Below, one piece after another: positions 15,651 through 24,238 of a stretch of 64,000 nucleotides of DNA. Location of the stretch: the NCBI GenBank assembly GCA_027320425.1, contig DAHVLJ010000008.1, positions 21,782 to 85,781 of the forward strand, given 5' to 3'. The position numbers and the translations under genes were made by a program. How positions within the stretch are numbered: position 1 is the stretch's first letter; each line of letters begins with the position of its first letter. A model generated the notes under the pieces. That model did not search any database, was not told the origin of the DNA, and saw only the letters and a program-made list of their open reading frames with translations. The stretch is from Nitrososphaerota archaeon (GTDB lineage Archaea > Thermoproteota > Nitrososphaeria > Nitrososphaerales > Gagatemarchaeaceae).

Positions 15651-16040
15651 GTGTCCGCAAACGCGGAAGTTCTCGAAGAACTCAGAAAAATAAGAGAGCT
15701 CCTGACTCCAAAACCTGCCCCACCTGCGCCTCCGGAGCCGAAGGGGATGAGCGCGGAATTCACGGCGTTCCTGAAAAACTACAAGGTCCTCGGCCTAGCC
15801 GTCGCCTTCATCCTAGGCTTGTACCTGGGACTGTTGGTGCAGGCGCTAGTCAAAGACCTCATCTTGCCGATCATAGGCATACCCCTGAGCAGCATGGGGA
15901 ATCTGACGTCGCTCACAGAAGAGTTCGCAGGCCAGACCTTCGCAGTAGGTGACTTCCTGAACGCTGTAATCACCTTCATCATCGTCGCCTTCGTCATCTT
16001 CCTCGTCGTCAAGATCGCCAAGCGATACAAGATCGAATAG
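15651..16040 (+). CDS. mscL: MscL-type large-conductance mechanosensitive channel
   Basis: The 129-aa protein has an amphipathic and Pro-rich N-terminal 35 residues, then EFTAFLKNYKVLGLAVAFILG (the N-terminal helix and TM1 of MscL), QALVKDLILPIIG and a second transmembrane helix (NAVITFIIVAFVIFLVV). MscL opens under membrane tension to release solutes after osmotic downshock. The C-terminal bundle of the bacterial protein is almost absent (it ends at KIAKRYKIE), and the charged N-terminal extension may replace it. It starts with GTG at 15651, about 26 nt after TCTTAAATC. Confidence 0.88.
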   Translation: MSANAEVLEELRKIRELLTPKPAPPAPPEPKGMSAEFTAFLKNYKVLGLAVAFILGLYLGLLVQALVKDLILPIIGIPLSSMGNLTSLTEEFAGQTFAVGDFLNAVITFIIVAFVIFLVVKIAKRYKIE

Positions 16041-16046
16041 GGGCTC

Positions 16047-16062
16047 TCTCCCTTTTTCTCTT
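16047..16062 (+). terminator. T-rich terminator after mscL
   Basis: A pyrimidine run with TTTTT (CTCTCTCCCTTTTTCTC) directly after the mscL stop matches the simple T-tract terminators of archaea. No strong hairpin is visible. Confidence 0.4.
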
Positions 16063-16153
16063 GGGCCAGAGTGTGTTTCGTTAAGCATACTGTCAATGCT
16101 AATTGCCTCAGCGAGTATTCTCCGGCTTCTCTGATATCAACGAGGACATCACG

Positions 16154-16795
16154 ATGAGCAGCAAGTTCGAAAAGGGATGGAAGACCCAGGAGACGGAGCC
16201 TTTCGGAAAGATGGTCCGCGAGACGGTTCGCGGGCCTCAGCCGATGCGCCCCCAGATCCAGAAGGCGACCCAGCAGTTGACTGGGGAGATCAACCGACTG
16301 GACCAGGCTATGGGCAGGCTGAAGCAGCGAGAGAACTCCATCTTCAAGAAGACCGTGACCGCAGTCCAAGCACACGACCAGGAATCAAGCAAGGCGTACT
16401 CCAACGAGCTCGCCGAAGTCCGCAAGATGGAGAAGATCGTCACCCAGTCGAAGATCGCCCTTGAGCAGATCACGACCAGGCTTCAGACGGTCACCGACAT
16501 CGGAGACTTCGCGTCGACAATCGCCCCGGCAATCGGGGTGATCAAGAACGTACGCGCAACCCTTGGCGAAGCTATGCCCGACGCCCAGGGGGCCCTCGGG
16601 GAGATTGGCGCCCAGCTGAACTCGATCATGGTGGATGTCGGCCAGATAACTGGGACGACATTCTACCAAGCCGAGAACAGTGACGAGGCGAACAAGATCC
16701 TGGCAGAGGCGTCAGCCATCGCGGAGAAGCGCATGGCCGAAAGCCTCCCCGAAGTGCCGAACTCGGCGGGTCAGTCCATCTTCACGTCCGAATAG
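16154..16795 (+). CDS. cdvB: CdvB-type ESCRT-III (SNF7 family) cell-division protein
   Basis: The 213-aa, highly charged helical protein is characteristic of ESCRT-III. The start (MSSKFEKGWK) and the long helical hairpin (LTGEINRLDQAMGRLKQREN, then SKAYSNELAEVRKMEKIV and ALEQITTRLQTVTDIGDF) match archaeal CdvB. It polymerises at the division site and is remodelled by the CdvC ATPase. I see no C-terminal winged helix as in Sulfolobus CdvB, so it resembles the paralogues of Nitrososphaeria. No cdvA or cdvC is adjacent. The ATG at 16154 has an upstream GAGGA. An in-frame TTG at 16103, about 24 nt after a TTAAGCATA element, is an alternative that would add 17 residues. Confidence 0.88.
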   Translation: MSSKFEKGWKTQETEPFGKMVRETVRGPQPMRPQIQKATQQLTGEINRLDQAMGRLKQRENSIFKKTVTAVQAHDQESSKAYSNELAEVRKMEKIVTQSKIALEQITTRLQTVTDIGDFASTIAPAIGVIKNVRATLGEAMPDAQGALGEIGAQLNSIMVDVGQITGTTFYQAENSDEANKILAEASAIAEKRMAESLPEVPNSAGQSIFTSE

Positions 16796-16860
16796 AAAAC
16801 CCAAGGCAGCTCGGCGAAAGCCGGGCGGCCCCCTCTTTGTGTATATGGTTCGGTGTCTCC

Positions 16861-17562
16861 CTACCCTGAAGGTGATGAGGTGTTCCAGAGGAGCTCGAGG
16901 AACTCTTTCAGATGGCCCGCCACCGCGGGGCTGTCGACCCACCCGCACGCAGAGTGGTCAGGGAGGCCTATCAGCGCCACGTCCGAGTCGACCAAAAGGT
17001 CGAAAGCGACATGGTTTCCAGTTCTTGTCTCGACCCCCGGCGGGAGGAGGCCCACCCCTTCGTCGTCGCAGATGGCGCGCACTCTTACGTTCCTAGCTAC
17101 TGACTCCGCGAGCAGCTCCATGATCTTCGCGTCCTCCAAACCCATGCTCGGCGCCACCAGCACCACGCTTTCCTTCGCCCCCCTGAGCATCTCGTAGATC
17201 TTCCCCAGGACCTTCTCGCGTCCCCTAAGCGTGTAGACAAGCTCGGCGTCCTCCGCTGGCTCGGCCTTGTAGATCTTCTCGAGCTCTGCAAACGTGTCTT
17301 CCACATCCGACGTCACCATCGCCTTCACGCTCCCTGGCTTCTTCGCCCTGTATGTCACAGGCTTCTTGACGACCTGCTCTACCCACCCCTTCCCTTCCAG
17401 GGACTTCAGAGCCGTGTAGGCGCTGGGATAGGGTATCCTTGCGTCTGACGCGACGTTCTTCGGCTCCGACGGGCCCAGCCCTGCGAGCGCGATGTAGGCT
17501 TTCGCCTCGTAGCTTGTCAGCCCGACGTCTTTCAACTGCTCGACGACGTCGGCTCTGTTCAT
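16861..17562 (-). CDS. TrmB family transcriptional regulator
   Basis: The 233-aa protein begins with the TrmB helix-turn-helix (LKDVGLTSYEAKAYIALAGL and ARIPYPSAYTALKSLEGKGW). The C-terminal part (REKVLGKIYEMLRGAKESVVLVAP and VRVRAICDDEG) is the phospholipase-D-like fold found in the non-sugar-binding TrmB group, and the sugar-binding beta domain of Thermococcus TrmB is absent. It is divergent from the lipid reductase gene and shares a TATA element with it, so mutual or autoregulation is plausible. Confidence 0.87.
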   Translation of the reverse strand: MNRADVVEQLKDVGLTSYEAKAYIALAGLGPSEPKNVASDARIPYPSAYTALKSLEGKGWVEQVVKKPVTYRAKKPGSVKAMVTSDVEDTFAELEKIYKAEPAEDAELVYTLRGREKVLGKIYEMLRGAKESVVLVAPSMGLEDAKIMELLAESVARNVRVRAICDDEGVGLLPPGVETRTGNHVAFDLLVDSDVALIGLPDHSACGWVDSPAVAGHLKEFLELLWNTSSPSG

Positions 17563-17584
17563 CGTCAGGACGACGGCGAAGCTC

Positions 17585-17591
17585 TTATATA
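17585..17591. promoter_or_regulatory. Shared divergent TATA box for TrmB regulator and GGR
   Basis: TTATATA is centred about 28 nt from the GGR ATG (17616) and 26 nt from the TrmB-family start (17562). The sequence reads as a TATA box on both strands. Confidence 0.6.
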
Positions 17592-17615
17592 GTATTTTCG
17601 TAGCGTTCGCAATTA

Positions 17616-19088
17616 ATGGCTAAACCTGACTACGACGTCGTCATTGCAGGAGGGGGGATGTCGGGCCTGATAACTGCCGCTTCAATCGGACACTACTCAA
17701 AAGGCAAGGCAACAGTCCTGGTCGTCGACAGGAACAAGGAAAACGAGCCAGGGAGGAAGACAAACAACGGCTGGACGTGCGGCGACGCGACGAGCAAAAG
17801 GTCTCTCGACTATCTCGCTGAGCACATCGGAGTCAGGTACGGCTCCCCGGAGCTCGAGCACCCTGTAAAGGGGGTCTACGTCTATTCGCCCGACAGGAAG
17901 TCAAAGGTCCTCTTCGAAGGCGAAGGGTATCTCTTCAACAGGAAGCTCGCACCGAGGCGGCAGGTCAACGACGCCAAGAAGCATGGGGCCGAGTTCATGT
18001 TCGGCGCTACCGCCGAGAGGCTCATCTCGGAAGAAGGAAAGATAACCGGGATAACGGGGAGGAAATCTGACGGCACCAGCTTCAGTGTGACTGCCAAGAT
18101 GGTGATCGACGCGACAGGGTCGTCCTCAACCCTCAGGCGCTTCATGCCCATTCCTTCGATGATCGAGAAGGAAATCGACCCCGACGACGTGGTCGGGACA
18201 GGACGCTACATCCTCGACTTCGAGCCGGCCAAGGAGGACTCTTCCTTCTTCTCGCCGGACTACTGCATCATCCACCTGGACCAGTACATCGCCCCCGCGG
18301 GTTACGCGTGGGTCTTCCCCAAGGGGAAGAAGAAGGTGAACATCGGCCTTGGGGTGTCACACTCCGGGCTGGCGAGGAGGAACAGGCGGTTCGGGCTCAA
18401 CGACAACCTGCAGAGCCTGATCGACAAGTATCTGGCAGACAACCCCGTAATCAAGAACTACTCGCAGCCGGCCGACGACGCCAACGCGGGGAACACGAAA
18501 GGGAACTGGCAGGTCCCCGTCAGGCGCCACAACGACTGCATGGTCGCGAACGGTTTCGCGGTGGTCGGGGATGCCGCCTGGATGCCCAGGCCCATTGACG
18601 CCGGGGGGATCAGCCCTTCTATCTACGGGGGGACCATCCTCGGAAAGGTGGTCGCCGAGGCGCTCGAGTCTGGGGACACCAGCGAAGCGGGGCTCTGGAA
18701 GTACAACGTGGAGTACATGAACACTCACGGGTATCCGATGGCGAGCTTCGAAGTGCTCAGGCGATACCTGCAGACTGTCACTGATGACCAGATCAACTAC
18801 GGGATGAAGCACTTCCTTTCAGAGGAGGATGTCGCAGCGATCACAGAGAGGAAACACCCCGAGTTCAACCAGGCTCGTTTCATGAACCCCACGATGTGGT
18901 TCAGAGTCCTCGGCAAGTTCTCCCTCGCCAGAGGGCTGAGATACACCGTGAAAAAGAGCGCCTCCCTTGTGGACATCAATCTGGGTTACCCTGACTCTCC
19001 CAAGGGCTTCGCCGACTGGCAGAAGAGACTGGCGAAAGAGCTCGCAGAGACCGTTGAGAAGTTCAAACCTCTGGACGTAGCGAACTAG
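17616..19088 (+). CDS. Digeranylgeranylglycerophospholipid reductase family (GGR)
   Basis: The 490-aa flavoprotein has the Rossmann motif DVVIAGGGMSGLITAASIG, the conserved KTNNGWTCGDAT segment, the DATGSS motif and GYAWVFPKGKKKVNIGLG. The C-terminal FAD motif is AVVGDAAWMPRPIDAGGI. The size fits the larger GGR group. These enzymes saturate the geranylgeranyl chains of archaeal membrane lipids, working at the membrane surface with reduced ferredoxin or F420-type donors. The leaderless ATG is backed by the shared TATA. It is followed after 27 bp by a small PPOX-type flavoprotein. Confidence 0.88.
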   Translation: MAKPDYDVVIAGGGMSGLITAASIGHYSKGKATVLVVDRNKENEPGRKTNNGWTCGDATSKRSLDYLAEHIGVRYGSPELEHPVKGVYVYSPDRKSKVLFEGEGYLFNRKLAPRRQVNDAKKHGAEFMFGATAERLISEEGKITGITGRKSDGTSFSVTAKMVIDATGSSSTLRRFMPIPSMIEKEIDPDDVVGTGRYILDFEPAKEDSSFFSPDYCIIHLDQYIAPAGYAWVFPKGKKKVNIGLGVSHSGLARRNRRFGLNDNLQSLIDKYLADNPVIKNYSQPADDANAGNTKGNWQVPVRRHNDCMVANGFAVVGDAAWMPRPIDAGGISPSIYGGTILGKVVAEALESGDTSEAGLWKYNVEYMNTHGYPMASFEVLRRYLQTVTDDQINYGMKHFLSEEDVAAITERKHPEFNQARFMNPTMWFRVLGKFSLARGLRYTVKKSASLVDINLGYPDSPKGFADWQKRLAKELAETVEKFKPLDVAN

Positions 19089-19115
19089 AAATACCACTCC
19101 CTCAAAGAAGCGGGC

Positions 19116-19514
19116 ATGGCAAAACTGACGCCTAAGGTTTCCAAGTTCCTGAAGGGGAAACACTTCGGGAAGCTCGCGACCGTCATGAAGGATGGGTCTC
19201 CCCACGTGACTCCCATATGGTACATGATGGACCGCGGCAAGGTGGTCATCAACACCACCAAGGACCGGGTCAAGTATCACAACATCAAAAGAGACGGACG
19301 GGTCTGCTTTCTCATCGACGACGGCTATCCCTACGTGATCCTCTTCGGAAGTGCCCGCATAGCCAAGGAACGCGACGAGAAGAAGGACATAGAGACGCTC
19401 GCCATAAGGTACACTGGCCTCGCCCAGGGGAGGAAGTCGGCAAGGGAGAGGTTCTGGAAAGAGCCGCGCGCCTCCATCGAGATAACGCCTGAAAGGGTAG
19501 TCGACGGCCTGTAG
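19116..19514 (+). CDS. PPOX-class (pyridoxamine-phosphate-oxidase-like) F420/FMN protein
   Basis: The 132-aa split-barrel protein reads FLKGKHFGKLATVMKDGSPH, TPIWYMMDRGKVVINTTKDR, KYHNIKRDGRVCFLIDD and YVILFGSARI. These are the typical strands of F420-binding split-barrel (PPOX class, Rv2074/Rv1155-like) proteins. It could be an F420H2- or flavin-dependent reductase; the substrate is unknown. It lies just downstream of GGR in the same direction and may be co-transcribed. Its stop abuts that of the convergent TetR gene. Confidence 0.85.
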   Translation: MAKLTPKVSKFLKGKHFGKLATVMKDGSPHVTPIWYMMDRGKVVINTTKDRVKYHNIKRDGRVCFLIDDGYPYVILFGSARIAKERDEKKDIETLAIRYTGLAQGRKSARERFWKEPRASIEITPERVVDGL

Positions 19515-20099
19515 TCACTTCATCGCCCGGAAGAAGAAGTCCGTCACGAATCTGCTGTACGACTCCCTGTCGGAGCTCTTCGCGAAGTGGATGTGCTGGA
19601 AGATCACCCGGTTGAGCATCCCCAGCAGGCAGTCCACGGCCAGCTTGGGGTCGGTCTTGCGGAACACCCCTTTGGAAATGGCCCTGCTCACCAGCCCCTC
19701 AGCGATCGCCGATATCCTCTCGAGGTCCTCTGAGACCATCTGGGCGCTGTGCTTGTCCAGGGTGGCCGAGTCGCGCATGTACAGCCCTATGTCGAACGTG
19801 TGTTCCGGGAACGACGTCAGGTAGGTCGAGGTGAACGACTCGAGCCCGGACCTGGGGTCGGCGGGCTTGGCGGCGGTCGCCAGCTTCTGGATGAAATCCG
19901 CCATTGAAATCTGCCTTCGAGCCACCGCCTCGAACAGGCCCTTCTTGTTGCCGAAGTAGTAGTAGATGACCGGAGCCGTAGTGGACGTCTCTTTGCAGAT
20001 GTCCCTTACTGAGACGTTCGCAAACCCCTTCTCGGCGAACATGCGCGATGCGACCTGGAGAATCTTCTCCGAGGTAGCCCGCTGTTCCTGAGCTTCCAT
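19515..20099 (-). CDS. TetR family transcriptional regulator
   Basis: The 194-aa protein has the classic N-terminal TetR helix-turn-helix: EKILQVASRMFAEKGFANVS, VRDICKETSTTAPVIYYYFG and NKKGLFEAVARRQ. A helical ligand/dimerisation domain follows, similar to the YbiH-type C-terminus with conserved FARS-like endings (HIHFAKSSDRES). A perfect inverted repeat lies between its TATA element and its start codon, so autorepression is very likely. The regulated genes could also include the thermosome upstream or the PPOX gene downstream, but no second copy of the site was found there. Confidence 0.9.
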   Translation of the reverse strand: MEAQEQRATSEKILQVASRMFAEKGFANVSVRDICKETSTTAPVIYYYFGNKKGLFEAVARRQISMADFIQKLATAAKPADPRSGLESFTSTYLTSFPEHTFDIGLYMRDSATLDKHSAQMVSEDLERISAIAEGLVSRAISKGVFRKTDPKLAVDCLLGMLNRVIFQHIHFAKSSDRESYSRFVTDFFFRAMK

Positions 20100-20101
20100 C
20101 G

Positions 20102-20130
20102 TGGAACGAACTGCGTTCCAGCTTATTTAA
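20102..20130 (-). promoter_or_regulatory. TetR operator overlapping a leaderless promoter
   Basis: TGGAACG (20102-20108) and CGTTCCA (20114-20120) form a perfect 7-bp inverted repeat with a 5-nt spacer. The TATA element TTAAATAAG at 20122-20130 is centred 27 nt before the ATG at 20099. A repressor bound here would cover the transcription start. Confidence 0.65.
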
Positions 20131-20157
20131 CGGTTGAAGCGTCGGGAAACTTCGTCC

Positions 20158-20225
20158 CTGGCCCGTTGCCGACGTCGCCTACCTCACGGTAGGGTGTCCT
20201 TTGCTCGCTCAGCTCTGGCCCGTTG
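20158..20225 (-). terminator. Hairpin and direct repeat downstream of the thermosome gene
   Basis: CCTACC (20178-20183) pairs with GGTAGG (20188-20193) around a 4-nt loop, a possible thermosome terminator without a clear T-tract. CTGGCCCGTTG occurs twice, at 20158-20168 and 20215-20225, 57 bp apart. The meaning of the repeat is unknown. Confidence 0.35.
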
Positions 20226-20236
20226 TGCTAGCTAGG

Positions 20237-21907
20237 CTAGTCGAAGTCTCCGCCTTCGCCGCCCATCCCGCCTGCCCCTCCAGGGGGTCCGGCGGGCGCC
20301 TTGGACTTGCCCGCGGCGATGACGTCGTCAATCCTCAGTATCATCGAGGCGGCTTCGGTGGCCGACCTGATGATCTGGATCTTGACCGCGAGCGGCTCGA
20401 AGACCTGACGCTGGTACATGTCCTTGACCTTGCCGTCGGCGGCCTCGATTCCGAACCACTTCCCGTTCTCGGTGGCGTGCTTGGCCCTGAACTCGACTTG
20501 CGCGTCGATCGGGTCCATCCCCGCGTTGAGAGCGAGGGCGATCGGAATCGCTTCCAGCGCTTCCGCGAACTTCTGCGCAGCTAGCTGCTCTCTGCCCGAG
20601 AGCTTGTCGGCCCACTTCAGCACCCTTGCCGCAGCCTCTGCCTCCGCGGCGCCTCCGCCGGCGACGATCGCAGGCTTCTCGATGACGTCCTTCGTCACCA
20701 TGAGCGCGTCATGGAGCGACCTCTCTCCTTCATCCACTATGCGCTGTGTCCCGCCCCTGACCAGTATCGTCACCGCCTTCGGGTTCTTGCACCCTTCGAC
20801 GAAGACCCACTTGTCTTCCTCTACCTTCCTTTCTTCGACGTGGGCGGCGAAACCAAGGTCTGACGGAGAAAGGTCTTCGAAGTTGTTGACCACCCGGCCG
20901 CCCGTCGCCTTCGCCAGCTTGGTCATGTCAGACTCCTTCGCCCTCCTGACTGCGAGGACCCCGGCCTTAGCCAGGTAATGCTGTGCGATGTCGTCGATGC
21001 CCTTCTGGCACACGACTACGTTCGCACCCACTTCGACCGCCTTGTCGACCATCCCTTTCAGCATCTTCGTCTCCTCATCCAGGAACTTCTTCATCATGGA
21101 CGGGTCGTTGATGTTGAGTTTCGCATCGAACTCGGTCTTCTCTATCTCGAAGGGTGCGCTGATGAGCGCGATCTTGGCCTTCTCGACCACCTTCGGCATT
21201 CCAGAGTGGACTACCTCCTTGTCCAGCACTATGCCCTGGATGAGCTTGGTGTCCTTGAGCGCGCCTCCTGGCTTCTTCTCCACCTTGACGTTGTCGATGT
21301 CGACCCTGAATTCCTTCCCGGACTCCTCGGCCACAGCGAGAGTGGCGTCGACCACAAGTTTGGCGAGCTCCTCTGCCTCCTTGAATACGAGCTTCGTCTG
21401 CATGCTCGTCCTAGCGACCTTGACCAGCCAGTCCTTGTCCTCGGGACCGACGCTCTCTGCGACCTCTTCGAGCGCCTCCATGGCCTTCCTCGAAGCCTTC
21501 GTGTAGCCATCGACGATCACAGTCGGGTGGACGTCCTTGTCGAGTAGCTCCTCTGCCTTCTCCAGAAGGGCGCCTGCGAGCACGACGGCGGAGGTAGTCC
21601 CGTCTCCGACCTCGTTGTCGGTGGTCTTCGAGACCTCTACGAGCATCTTCGCAGCCGGGTGCTGGACGTCAATCTCCTTCAACATGGTCGCTCCGTCGTT
21701 GGTTATCGTCACGTCACCTAGCGAGTCGACGAGCATCTTGTCCATCCCGCGCGGACCGATCGAGCTCTTGACGATCTCTGAAATCAGCTTCGCCGCGGCG
21801 ATGTTGTTCCTCTGGGCTTCCTTGCCCCTGCTTTGGCTCGACCCTTCCTTAAGAATCAGGACGGGCTGTCCGGATGACGTTACTGCCGGTATAGCGGTTG
21901 TCGACAT
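20237..21907 (-). CDS. Thermosome (group II chaperonin) subunit
   Basis: The 556-aa protein is full length. It shows the ATP-binding signatures [42 protein letters not shown] and [16 protein letters not shown], and the C-terminal [11 protein letters not shown] plus [10 protein letters not shown] segments. It ends in a Gly/Met-rich tail ([14 protein letters not shown]), as in many archaeal subunits. It folds proteins in a double-ring ATP-driven cage. Only one subunit gene is in this window. Its promoter region (21908-21960) has several AT-rich stretches, including TATAC and TAATAA on the minus strand. Confidence 0.97.
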   Translation of the reverse strand: MSTTAIPAVTSSGQPVLILKEGSSQSRGKEAQRNNIAAAKLISEIVKSSIGPRGMDKMLVDSLGDVTITNDGATMLKEIDVQHPAAKMLVEVSKTTDNEVGDGTTSAVVLAGALLEKAEELLDKDVHPTVIVDGYTKASRKAMEALEEVAESVGPEDKDWLVKVARTSMQTKLVFKEAEELAKLVVDATLAVAEESGKEFRVDIDNVKVEKKPGGALKDTKLIQGIVLDKEVVHSGMPKVVEKAKIALISAPFEIEKTEFDAKLNINDPSMMKKFLDEETKMLKGMVDKAVEVGANVVVCQKGIDDIAQHYLAKAGVLAVRRAKESDMTKLAKATGGRVVNNFEDLSPSDLGFAAHVEERKVEEDKWVFVEGCKNPKAVTILVRGGTQRIVDEGERSLHDALMVTKDVIEKPAIVAGGGAAEAEAAARVLKWADKLSGREQLAAQKFAEALEAIPIALALNAGMDPIDAQVEFRAKHATENGKWFGIEAADGKVKDMYQRQVFEPLAVKIQIIRSATEAASMILRIDDVIAAGKSKAPAGPPGGAGGMGGEGGDFD

Positions 21908-22007
21908 GATATCACTTATCGGTATACAACCAATTGGGGTTTATTAGTATTACGCGGCCGTGTGCTCCTTTGGGGTCCGGGGGTCGCGAAGATTGGTTGA
22001 GACCAGC

Positions 22008-22334
22008 CTATCGGGGCGGCTTCGCTTTCCCTGGCTTTTCCAGGGCCCTTTCTATCTTCTCGGCGAGCCCGAAATCCCAGTCGGTGACCCCGCCCTCAGA
22101 GTGGGTCTGGAGAGACAGCTTGATGGTGGTGTACCTCAAGTTGATGTCAGGGTGGTGTTCTTCCTTCTCGGCGATCGACGCGACTGCGTTGAGGAAAGAA
22201 ATCCCGTCCATGAAGTTCTTGAACTCATAGGTCTTGACTATGAAAGGGCCTTCGCGCTTCCACCCTTTGAGATTCTTCAGCCTGTTTCCGACTTCCAGGT
22301 CGCTAAGGAGGGCAGGCACGGGGTCGGTTGTCAC
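22008..22334 (-). CDS. 4a-hydroxytetrahydrobiopterin dehydratase-like (PCD/DCoH)
   Basis: The 108-aa protein has the pterin-4a-carbinolamine dehydratase signature: helix FMDGISFLNAVASIAEKEEHH, then HPDINLRYTTIKLSLQTHSEGG and the final T-DWDFGLAEKIE helix. The E-(E/K)-HHP-D motif contains the catalytic histidines. The family dehydrates the 4a-hydroxy pterin made by aromatic amino-acid hydroxylases. No hydroxylase is nearby, and in archaea the role is unclear, possibly tied to molybdopterin or pterin maintenance. Start codons are GTG at 22334 or GTG at 22319. TATATAAT at 22344-22351 fits the second better. Confidence 0.87.
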   Translation of the reverse strand: MTTDPVPALLSDLEVGNRLKNLKGWKREGPFIVKTYEFKNFMDGISFLNAVASIAEKEEHHPDINLRYTTIKLSLQTHSEGGVTDWDFGLAEKIERALEKPGKAKPPR

Positions 22335-22416
22335 ATGGTTTCGTATATAATTTAGCGAACAGGCAACTGCAATTGACAGAGCCCGTTTACCAACTGGATG
22401 CTGGTGATGATGACGG

Positions 22417-22740
22417 TTGCAGGAAAAGAGGATCATCCATTCGGCTGTCTCATCCGCCGCAAGGGTCGCCGATGCGAAATCGGGGGTGGCCACGAGCCTC
22501 GACTCTGGAATCACGAAGTCCAAAGTGAATGACGTGATCAAGCCCAGATCGCCTAGCTCGGCGATGAAGAAAGCAGGCATCGCGTTGATCGTCGGCGTTC
22601 CCGATCCGATCACCGCCGTCCCTGGCGTGGCCCTGGTCGCGGCTTCGTATGCGTCGAAGCGCAAGGAGCCAGCGAGTCTCGCAGACCTCGCCGCGGAAAC
22701 AAGGAAGTTACTTCGTGACTTACAGAGTTTGAGCCTTTAA
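22417..22740 (+). CDS. Hypothetical protein, 107 aa
   Basis: I do not recognise this protein. It starts with TTG at 22417 (IIHSAVSSAARVADAKSG), has a basic middle part (KSKVNDVIKPRSPSS), one likely hydrophobic helix (GIALIVGVPDPITAVPGVAL) broken by prolines, and a charged helical C-terminus (KRKEPASLADLAAETRKLL). The Pro-containing hydrophobic stretch makes a re-entrant or peripheral membrane association possible. Composition is coding-like, and it fills the gap before the next gene with a leaderless promoter. Confidence 0.55.
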   Translation: MQEKRIIHSAVSSAARVADAKSGVATSLDSGITKSKVNDVIKPRSPSSAMKKAGIALIVGVPDPITAVPGVALVAASYASKRKEPASLADLAAETRKLLRDLQSLSL

Positions 22741-22767
22741 GTATCTGGGTGGCCTCCGCGGCGTTCA

Positions 22768-23061
22768 ATGGAACTGAAGCCGGCGAAAGGCATCAAGGTC
22801 AAGGTCAACGCCATGCGCGAGGCTATCTTCGGCGAAGAGTCAGTCGGCGTGCAAAAGATAACGATAAGCGACGGTTCGAGGTCAGGCGTGATGACGGGGC
22901 GCACACTGGTGGGTTTCTGCGAGGTGGAGATGCCGAAACTTGATGGGCACAGCCACTGGTATCCTGTCGAAGACCTGGCAGGCGAGCACGGCGAAAAGAT
23001 AGTGGAAGAAGAGATCCCGATAGAGCTGGACGAAGACGAAGGACCAGAAGAGGACTCCTAG
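22768..23061 (+). CDS. Conserved-type hypothetical acidic protein, 97 aa
   Basis: This is a 97-aa protein of no recognised family. The N-terminal 70 residues look like a small beta domain (IKVKVNAMREAIFGEESVG and SRSGVMTGRTLVGFCEVEM) and the tail is strongly acidic (EEEIPIELDEDEGPEEDS). A TATA element CTTTAAGTA at 22735-22743 lies 28 nt before the ATG, so it is leaderless. It is followed after 1 bp by the next gene, most likely an operon. Confidence 0.65.
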   Translation: MELKPAKGIKVKVNAMREAIFGEESVGVQKITISDGSRSGVMTGRTLVGFCEVEMPKLDGHSHWYPVEDLAGEHGEKIVEEEIPIELDEDEGPEEDS

Positions 23062-23062
23062 C

Positions 23063-23395
23063 GTGCCGACGGCCACCGCGGCCGAGCTAGTGTTCGTGGT
23101 GGACGTCTCTTCCCTAACGAAGAAAGGGTTCGTGGGCTCATCCACATATCAAGGCAAGAGGGTGGACTTTTCGTTCGACGACGGGGCAGACGGAGTATAC
23201 CTGACGCCTCAGATGACTGCACGGATGCATGTCAGGAAAGGGTCGAAGGTCATGGTCGCGCTGGAGGACGGTGCGGCTCTTTTCGTTGAGCTTTCAGTCG
23301 CGGGGACATCGAAGGCGCCCCGGATTTCCGACCAGAGGGTGTACTACGCGATCGGCCATGAAGGCGGGGCGATACTGCGCATCCGAAAGTCTTAG
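23063..23395 (+). CDS. Hypothetical protein, 110 aa
   Basis: This 110-aa protein is not recognised. It starts with GTG 1 bp after the upstream stop. Beta-rich patterns dominate (ELVFVVDVSSLTKKGFVGSS, RVDFSFDDGADGVYL, KVMVALEDGAALFVEL and YYAIGHEGGAILRIRK), which suggests a compact barrel with no membrane segment. Its last 4 bp overlap the end of the convergent nucleotidyltransferase-like gene. With the preceding 97-aa protein it may form a two-component unit. Confidence 0.65.
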   Translation: MPTATAAELVFVVDVSSLTKKGFVGSSTYQGKRVDFSFDDGADGVYLTPQMTARMHVRKGSKVMVALEDGAALFVELSVAGTSKAPRISDQRVYYAIGHEGGAILRIRKS

Positions 23396-24156
23396 TGGAA
23401 CACGGCGTCGCTGTCCGAGTCAGGCAGTTCGTACCATCGGGTCCTCTCGCCCACCCTGGCCCGCATCTTCCAACCGAAGCTCTTAGGAGCAGTCTCCATG
23501 GCCGACATCAGCTTCTGCACCCGCTCGAGGACTATCTCCCGCTCCGGGACTTCGTTCGCTTCCGTCCAAGCCTTCAGTGCTTCGAGGCTTTTCCAGAACG
23601 TCGTGTAGACGCCCCAGTCCTTTGAGCACAAGTCCGCGATCTCGTCCCCTTTGATGCCTGCTCCTCCGGACGTCACGTCGTAATCGTGAAACGCAACCAC
23701 CAAGTCCTTGTATTCCTTCTCGGTCTTCTCGACGACCTGAAGCTTGGTCATGAGCAACTGGGTGATGGGCAGGGTGTACGTTCCAGCCAGGATGTTCTCC
23801 TTGAAGTCGAACTTGTGGCACATCACGAACTCGTCTAGGAAGAGGTCGACCCGTCGACTGTTCTCCATGTCGTAATAGATGAGCCGTTGGCCCATGTTCA
23901 GTTTGTTGAAGAGCTCCCTCGGCTTGTAACCCAGCGTTTCCATGATTTTCACGATGTTACGGGAGTCCTGCCTCCTCCCCATCAAGTCGATGTCCTTGTT
24001 CTCCCTGTAGTATCTCGCGTCCATGGAGCTTGGGCAGAGCCTCTTGAAGGCCAGCCCGCCAAGAAGGCGCAGCCTCACTCCTCGAGCTTCTGCCGCGTCT
24101 ATGATCTGTGTGGCAGCGTCAAGCGCGTTAGCGGGGACCAAGACCAGGCTCTCCAT
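23392..24156 (-). CDS. Nucleotidyltransferase-fold protein (AbiEii-like)
   Basis: The 254-aa protein has the minimal polymerase-beta-type signature LRLLGGLAFKRLC (G33-G34) followed by NKDIDLMG (D55, D57), which are the two metal-binding aspartates. A third acidic residue is probable in RRVDLFLDEF. The helical C-terminal half (LPITQLLMTKLQVVEKTEKE) resembles the AbiEii/AbiGii-type group. Such proteins may modify tRNA or protein in toxin-antitoxin systems, but no AbiEi-like antitoxin gene is adjacent, so a housekeeping role in this lineage is equally possible. The leaderless ATG at 24156 follows TTAAAT at 24182-24190. Confidence 0.7.
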   Translation of the reverse strand: MESLVLVPANALDAATQIIDAAEARGVRLRLLGGLAFKRLCPSSMDARYYRENKDIDLMGRRQDSRNIVKIMETLGYKPRELFNKLNMGQRLIYYDMENSRRVDLFLDEFVMCHKFDFKENILAGTYTLPITQLLMTKLQVVEKTEKEYKDLVVAFHDYDVTSGGAGIKGDEIADLCSKDWGVYTTFWKSLEALKAWTEANEVPEREIVLERVQKLMSAMETAPKSFGWKMRARVGERTRWYELPDSDSDAVFH

Positions 24157-24238
24157 GGCAGCCCCGAACTACTTGCTTTTGGATTTAAGACGTGCTTAGC
24201 ACCGGCGTGTTGAACAGCGGAATTTGTGCGAAGCCGCA

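Noticed and set aside
23392..24156. AbiEii toxin of a type IV toxin-antitoxin system
   Set aside because: Only the general nucleotidyltransferase signature is visible and no AbiEi-like antitoxin gene is adjacent, so I call only the fold.
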